Source: JBLHKS01 sp047620505
Lineage (GTDB): Bacteria > Verrucomicrobiota > Verrucomicrobiia > Verrucomicrobiales > DEV007
Direction: 5' to 3'
Length of the DNA stretch: 64,000 nucleotides
Assembly (NCBI GenBank): GCA_047620505.1
Contig: JBLHKS010000004.1
Span: 39,052 to 103,051 of the forward strand
Under the pieces are notes generated by a model. That model had not been told where the DNA came from. It saw only the letters and a program-made list of their open reading frames with translations, and searched no databases. Shown piece by piece: positions 59,473 through 64,000 of this stretch (positions are counted from its first letter, which is position 1; each line of letters starts with the position of its first letter). The position numbers were made by a program, and so were the translations under genes.

Positions 59473-62400
59473 GTGACATCCGGCCCTCAGTTCGACGATT
59501 CCCGTTATGAAGCCCTCGGCGAAGTCGCTCGTGGTGGGATGGGCGTGATTTACAAAGTCCACGACTGCGAACTCGACCGCACCCTCGCGATGAAGCGAAT
59601 GCTGTCCGCGCCAGATGTCGACGGTGATGAAGTTGAGGTCGACCGCTTTGCCCGTTTCATGGAGGAGGCGCATGTCACCGCGCAGCTCGATCACCCCGGT
59701 ATCGTCCCCGTTTACGATCTGGGCACGGATGAAGATGGCTGTGCTTGGTACACCATGAAAATGGTCCGCGGCCGGGAATTGGGCGAGGTGATCGAACTCG
59801 CGCGCTCGGAAAAGGAAAGTTGGAATTTGCCCCGTCTAGTTGGCGTCCTCGTCCGGGTTTGCCAGGCGGTCGCCTACGCCCACGCCAAAGGCGTCATCCA
59901 CCGCGATTTGAAGCCCGCCAACATTATGGTCGGCGATCTTGGCGAGGTTTACGTCATGGACTGGGGCCTCGCCCGGCAATTAGGCCGGGACGATGTCCGC
60001 GACATCCGGCTGAAGATTGGCGACGCCTTAGCCGGCAGCGGGATCGAGACAATTGCCTCGCCCCGAAGCGCGGACGCTTCCTCCAAATCGAGCCTCGACG
60101 CTCCGCTGATGACGATGGACGGCGCGGTCATCGGCACGCCCGCCTACATGCCGCCGGAGCAGGCCGCCGGAATCGTCGACCAAGTCGATCATCTCTCTGA
60201 CATCTACTCGCTCGGCGCGATCCTTTACGAAGTTCTCGCCGAAGCGCCACCTTATCAGGACACCGGCGCGAGCGTGGCCAAAGACGTCATCACCGCACTC
60301 TCCAACGGTCCTCCGACTCCCGTCCGTCAGCTGCGGGCCAACGCTCCAGCCGAACTGGCGGCGATTTGCGAAAAAGCGATGTCCCGGGCGCGCGAAGACC
60401 GTTACCGGACCACGCTCGAATTGGCCGAGGATCTCCAGGCATTTCTCGATGGCCGCGTGGTCCGGGCGCATCAGACTGGAGCCGTCGCGGAATTCAAGAA
60501 ATGGGTCCTTCGCAACAAGGCGACGGCCGCAGCAGCTGCTGGCGTGGTGGTGAGTCTCGTGGCGTTGGTCTTGCTTCAGACATTCTCCAAAAACAAGATT
60601 TCCGACGCGCTTGATCGGGAAAAGGCGGCGCTTCAAGATACCCAGCTCGTCCTCGCAGATTCTTACGTGACGTTCGGATTGGAGGAAGCACAGAAGCTGG
60701 AATTCGCCCGGGCCAAACTTTGGTTCACTGAGGCCGCCAAGCTCAGCGAAAGCGATCCCGCCCGGCTGCGCGCCAATCAAATGCGAGCCTACAGCTCCGG
60801 CCAACTCGCCCCGCAACTGCTTCGGATCATGAAATTACCCGAGTCGCAATTGCAATTCGTTGAAGCGCATCCATCCGGGCCGCTTGTCGTGGTTCATGGC
60901 CGGAGCGACGACGAGCACCTTGTCGTCGACGTCGACCGAGCGCTGATCCTGCCCCTGTCCAATCAGCTGGGTAATCCCAGCGCCTATCTCGGCGGCGTCG
61001 CCTTCGATCCGGGCGGGACTCGCATCGCGGTTTCGCCCGAGCCCGGCCAGGTGAGCATCCGCCAGCTGCCGGACGGCAAGTTGATCGAAGCGCTCGATTT
61101 CGGAGACGCAGAAATCGGCGTGATCCATCGCATGTCCTGGAGCGATGACGGCACCCTGCTGTTTCTCGGCGCGCCGAATGGCCGCATCTACGATCTTGAA
61201 CGCCAAAAACTCTGGCCGGCGATCCTCGCCCACGAATACACCAACACGAAAGTGCACGAGCGCACGATTCAATCATGTCGCTTCAGCCCCGAGGGAAATT
61301 ATTTAGCGACCGTCGGCCGTTTTCCCGATTGGACGATGAAAGTGTTTGGGCTCGACTGCGAGGCGCAATCCGCAAGCTTGCTGTGGGAATCTCTGCAATC
61401 GGCAGGTTCGCCGCCGGATTTTCTGGGAAATGGCCGCTGGCTGCGCACGAGCAGCGAGGAGGGGATTTCCATCCACGAAATGGAGACGGGCCGGCAAATT
61501 GTCTCGTTTCACTCCGGAGAACCGCCAGAGAACGGGCTCCCCGCGCCGCTGGCCGAGGAACTCGCTCGCCGCCCTGCCCTCTGGCATTTCCTGAACCCCA
61601 AGTGGGCGCTCTATCCGGACCGTTTCCAACGGGCGGCCTCCCATCTGCCTTCGCTCACTCTCTCGCTGGAAGACAGCGTCGAGCAGCCATACCCAGCCAG
61701 TATTTGGCAGATCCGGGGATTTCTCCAATCCGGCGCGGACCCGCTCGCCATCTCCAGACAAGAGAATTTTCTCCATGTGTGGCGACTGACGGAGGATCGG
61801 CGTCTCTGGACCGTTCCCAGCGCGCCAGGATCGGCTCCAGTTTTCGATTCGAGCGGTCGGTTTGTAGCAGCTGCTGGTGAAAAGCAAACCGAATTCCAGG
61901 TCCACGATCTCCGCGAACGCACATCCGCCGGGCCAAAGCTGGCACCAGGCGGGGTCGTCCGCGCCGCCGCCTTCTCGCCATCGGACGAACCGGAAGTCGT
62001 CCTTGCTCTCCATGGCGAAGCCCGGTTGGAACGATGGAATTGGCGAACCGGCGAACGACTCGCCGAACCGATCGCGCTGCCATCCCCGCCGCTGGCCGTG
62101 CTCTGGAGCCCGGATGGCGAGTGGCTCGCGGCTGCCGCCGAATCGGGCGACGTCTTCCGCGTCGACGTCCGTACCGGCGAGGCCAGACATCTCTTCCAAA
62201 CGCCGTCGAAACGTCCGCTCGACACCCTTCGATTTGTCGATCATGCGGACGGCGCGTTGCTCATCGCGACCCATGATGGCAATATCCAGAGACTGAATCA
62301 CACCTGCGTCTGGGATTTGGAAGCCGCCCGGTTCAAGTTTCCGCCGCTCGAACACGGCTCGCACGGGTTTCACAAGACCATGGATTACCGTGACGGCATC

Positions 62401-63018
62401 CTCATCACTGCGAATGGTCCCCATACGTTCTGCGACATCGCCACCGGCGCGCCCATTCCATCACCGGCCACCGCCAATCTCGGACACAACACGATCCTGT
62501 TCGGCCCCGATCCAACCACCATCCTTACCTCTGGTCGAACCGCTGCCGCGCGTGTCCTTCACCTCCACACCGGCGAGAACCTCGCCCCCGACCTCGTTCA
62601 CGGTTTCAACGATCATCGCTGGGTCCACCGCACCCTCCACATCCCCGGCACACCCTGGATCGCGATCGCTGGGATGAACGGCGTCCGCTTCTTTGATATC
62701 AACTCCGCCCAACCCGTCGCGCCCCCGGTTCAATGGCCCGAATCCAAGCATCTCTGGCTGTTCCCACAGGTGAAAATCAGTTCCGACCGCCGGACGCTCG
62801 CCTCCAACCTCGGCGGGGAAGGGCTTCGCCTCGTCGATCTCTCCCTGCTCCTCGAACAGCCCGACCCCACGCCCGACCCGAAACTGGATGAAATCGACGC
62901 CGGCGCCCGTCTCGTCCGCGGCGGACTCACGGAGATGACCTGGTTCAAGGAACGCCCGGAGAAATGGTGGGCTTGGCGGGAAAAGAATCCCGATCATCCG
63001 CGCCTGCTGCTGCGGTAA
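59473..63018 (+). CDS. Ser/Thr protein kinase with WD40-like beta-propeller half
   Basis: An 1181-residue protein from GTG 59473. The kinase domain has VARGGMGVIYKV, AMKRM, HRDLKPANIMV (Asp ~145) and MDWGLARQ (DWG in place of DFG, common in PVC kinases). One transmembrane helix (AAGVVVSLVALVLL) follows near residue 355; the palindrome copy at 60530 encodes its AAAAG part. The long C-terminal half has WD40-like repeats (VLWSPDGEWLAAAAESGDVF, MSWSDDGTLLFLGAPNGRIY). The sigma factor upstream is the likely target. A near-palindrome at 61865 encodes VAAAG. Confidence 0.9.
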   Translation: MTSGPQFDDSRYEALGEVARGGMGVIYKVHDCELDRTLAMKRMLSAPDVDGDEVEVDRFARFMEEAHVTAQLDHPGIVPVYDLGTDEDGCAWYTMKMVRGRELGEVIELARSEKESWNLPRLVGVLVRVCQAVAYAHAKGVIHRDLKPANIMVGDLGEVYVMDWGLARQLGRDDVRDIRLKIGDALAGSGIETIASPRSADASSKSSLDAPLMTMDGAVIGTPAYMPPEQAAGIVDQVDHLSDIYSLGAILYEVLAEAPPYQDTGASVAKDVITALSNGPPTPVRQLRANAPAELAAICEKAMSRAREDRYRTTLELAEDLQAFLDGRVVRAHQTGAVAEFKKWVLRNKATAAAAAGVVVSLVALVLLQTFSKNKISDALDREKAALQDTQLVLADSYVTFGLEEAQKLEFARAKLWFTEAAKLSESDPARLRANQMRAYSSGQLAPQLLRIMKLPESQLQFVEAHPSGPLVVVHGRSDDEHLVVDVDRALILPLSNQLGNPSAYLGGVAFDPGGTRIAVSPEPGQVSIRQLPDGKLIEALDFGDAEIGVIHRMSWSDDGTLLFLGAPNGRIYDLERQKLWPAILAHEYTNTKVHERTIQSCRFSPEGNYLATVGRFPDWTMKVFGLDCEAQSASLLWESLQSAGSPPDFLGNGRWLRTSSEEGISIHEMETGRQIVSFHSGEPPENGLPAPLAEELARRPALWHFLNPKWALYPDRFQRAASHLPSLTLSLEDSVEQPYPASIWQIRGFLQSGADPLAISRQENFLHVWRLTEDRRLWTVPSAPGSAPVFDSSGRFVAAAGEKQTEFQVHDLRERTSAGPKLAPGGVVRAAAFSPSDEPEVVLALHGEARLERWNWRTGERLAEPIALPSPPLAVLWSPDGEWLAAAAESGDVFRVDVRTGEARHLFQTPSKRPLDTLRFVDHADGALLIATHDGNIQRLNHTCVWDLEAARFKFPPLEHGSHGFHKTMDYRDGILITANGPHTFCDIATGAPIPSPATANLGHNTILFGPDPTTILTSGRTAAARVLHLHTGENLAPDLVHGFNDHRWVHRTLHIPGTPWIAIAGMNGVRFFDINSAQPVAPPVQWPESKHLWLFPQVKISSDRRTLASNLGGEGLRLVDLSLLLEQPDPTPDPKLDEIDAGARLVRGGLTEMTWFKERPEKWWAWREKNPDHPRLLLR
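60530..60541. repeat. CAGCAGCTGCTG copy 27
   Basis: Exact copy in the transmembrane helix of the 1181-aa kinase, read AAA. Confidence 0.95.
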
Positions 63019-63220
63019 TCGCAGGAATCTCAAAAAAGTTTCTTCGCGCCTGTAACGCAGGGGCCAGTTTCGCGATGAGAGAGTGGAAACCAATTTCCAT
63101 CGAATCCAAAACTCTACTCCTTTTTGAAATTCAGCATCAAAAACACCGCGATTGCCGCGGTGATCGTGAAAAACAGTGGTTCCCCACAGGGCCGCCTCAA
63201 AATCTAGAATACCCGAGCAA

Positions 63221-64000
63221 ATGAATACAAATATGAGAACAAAAACCCACGCCGCTGGCGGCGTAATGCTGTCACGCCTGACGGTAATCGCTCTGGCGAT
63301 TTCCACGATCCTGACGTCGTCTACGAATGCTCAGAAATCCGTCGATCGAATTGAAGATGGCAAAACATACTATCTCTACAACGCATCGCCTGGTAATCGG
63401 GTAAACAAGCCACTTACCTGGACATTTGATAGACTTGGCGACCTCTCCGGCCTTCAGCTCGGAGGCTCGGAGCCAAATCCCTGGAAGTTCACATTGGTCG
63501 AGGGCACGACAGATGAATACTATTTAACGAACCGATGGCGTGGACCAGAAATGAAATACTTTGGCGATTACCTCTCCTGGAAAGGCGTACACGGCGAGCT
63601 TACCAGGACAAGATTGCATCCAACCGACAAAGTGCCGTGGCTCGTCAAAAAAACGGGTTCCGGAGACTACACCCTTCAAAGTCATTGGGGCAAACCATCT
63701 GACAGTAACTACGATTATTGGCTATCCTGGATGGATACTTATGTTTCATCGGTCCCTCCATCGGTGGTGGTCAGTAGCTTCCTTGATAATAGGGCGTGGA
63801 TTATTTCTGACGTTCGGGCAGCCGAAATCGCCGGCGCAAAAGTCCATGTGAAATGTGAAGCCGGGTTCGTTTCGGAGCATTACGTTCGATATCTCAATCC
63901 CCAACGGTGTGGAAAACTTTCTGGATTTTTTGATGCCGAGTGGGGTCTAGGAGGTCGGCAGCCCAACGCTGAGAAGACGGAATCTACAGGCTTCGAATCA
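63221..64000 (+). CDS. Secreted protein with beta-trefoil-like start, 3' end outside window
   Basis: ATG 63221 opens a frame of 260 codons that reaches the window edge without a stop. The N-terminus has a basic part and hydrophobic core (LSRLTVIALAISTILTSSTN) as signal peptide with a likely cut before AQKSV. The mature part begins DGKTYYLYNASPGNRVNKPL. Later it has TDEYYLTNRWRGPEMKYFG and SGDYTLQSHWGKPSDSNYDY. The repeated short strand pattern suggests a ricin-like beta-trefoil, but I cannot confirm this. Base composition is clearly lower in GC than the kinase gene before it. Confidence 0.6.
   Translation, partial: MNTNMRTKTHAAGGVMLSRLTVIALAISTILTSSTNAQKSVDRIEDGKTYYLYNASPGNRVNKPLTWTFDRLGDLSGLQLGGSEPNPWKFTLVEGTTDEYYLTNRWRGPEMKYFGDYLSWKGVHGELTRTRLHPTDKVPWLVKKTGSGDYTLQSHWGKPSDSNYDYWLSWMDTYVSSVPPSVVVSSFLDNRAWIISDVRAAEIAGAKVHVKCEAGFVSEHYVRYLNPQRCGKLSGFFDAEWGLGGRQPNAEKTESTGFES

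Overview
The window is a chromosomal segment of roughly 58 % GC, most likely from a member of the Verrucomicrobiota (PVC superphylum). The evidence is the gene families present: a PVC-type heme-binding CxxCH protein, DUF1501 proteins, a prepilin-like protein with an H-X9-DG tail, an ECF sigma factor next to a Ser/Thr kinase with a WD40-like half, a sorbosone-dehydrogenase/diheme-cytochrome fusion, DUF6807, DUF3108, and a MoxR/DUF58 pair. No rRNA, tRNA or CRISPR array was recognised.

Layout. 0-2.5 kb: a proline-rich 5'-partial gene, a frameshifted DUF2007-like gene, a membrane-anchored hypothetical and a pseudopilin. 2.5-6.8 kb: an ABC exporter pair, then an FHA-MoxR ATPase with its DUF58 partner. 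6.9-13 kb: a secreted amidohydrolase, a DUF1501 protein, a His-tailed membrane protein, a HAD phosphatase, and a BlaI/BlaR1-type pair with a clear repeated operator. 13-27 kb: a long inverted repeat, a LmbE-type deacetylase, purB, a three-domain secreted HtrA fusion, a PQQ-propeller protein, a class I aminotransferase, two secreted TPR-type proteins and an enolase-superfamily enzyme. 27-37.6 kb: DUF3108, a sugar-dehydrogenase/cytochrome fusion, an ECF sigma/anti-sigma/Spy-like operon, uxaC, an addiction module, PhnA, and a kinase-like protein that lacks catalytic residues. 37.7-53.4 kb: murJ, a broken nucleotidyltransferase module, a CAP-domain protein, an aminoacyl-tRNA-protein transferase, an NtrC-type regulator, a Ser/Thr kinase with TPRs, a PVC heme protein, tpiA, rpsI-rplM, and an aldo/keto reductase fused to a HemQ-like domain. 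53.4-58.6 kb is a region of decay and mobility: broken toxin-antitoxin genes, one intact VapBC, a RAYT transposase flanked by four REP hairpins, and fragments of a histidine kinase and a DUF1501 gene. 58.7-64 kb: an ECF sigma factor, a 1181-residue kinase/WD40-like protein and a secreted protein cut by the window edge.

The strongest unexplained signal is at DNA level. The 12-bp palindrome CAGCAGCTGCTG occurs 27 times exactly, plus at least seven copies with one mismatch. It lies in all three reading frames of many unrelated genes and also between genes. It is spaced about every 2 kb through the core genes and is absent from the decayed region 54.2-60.5 kb. By chance far less than one copy would be expected. 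It behaves like the highly iterated palindromes of cyanobacteria (HIP1) but has a different sequence.
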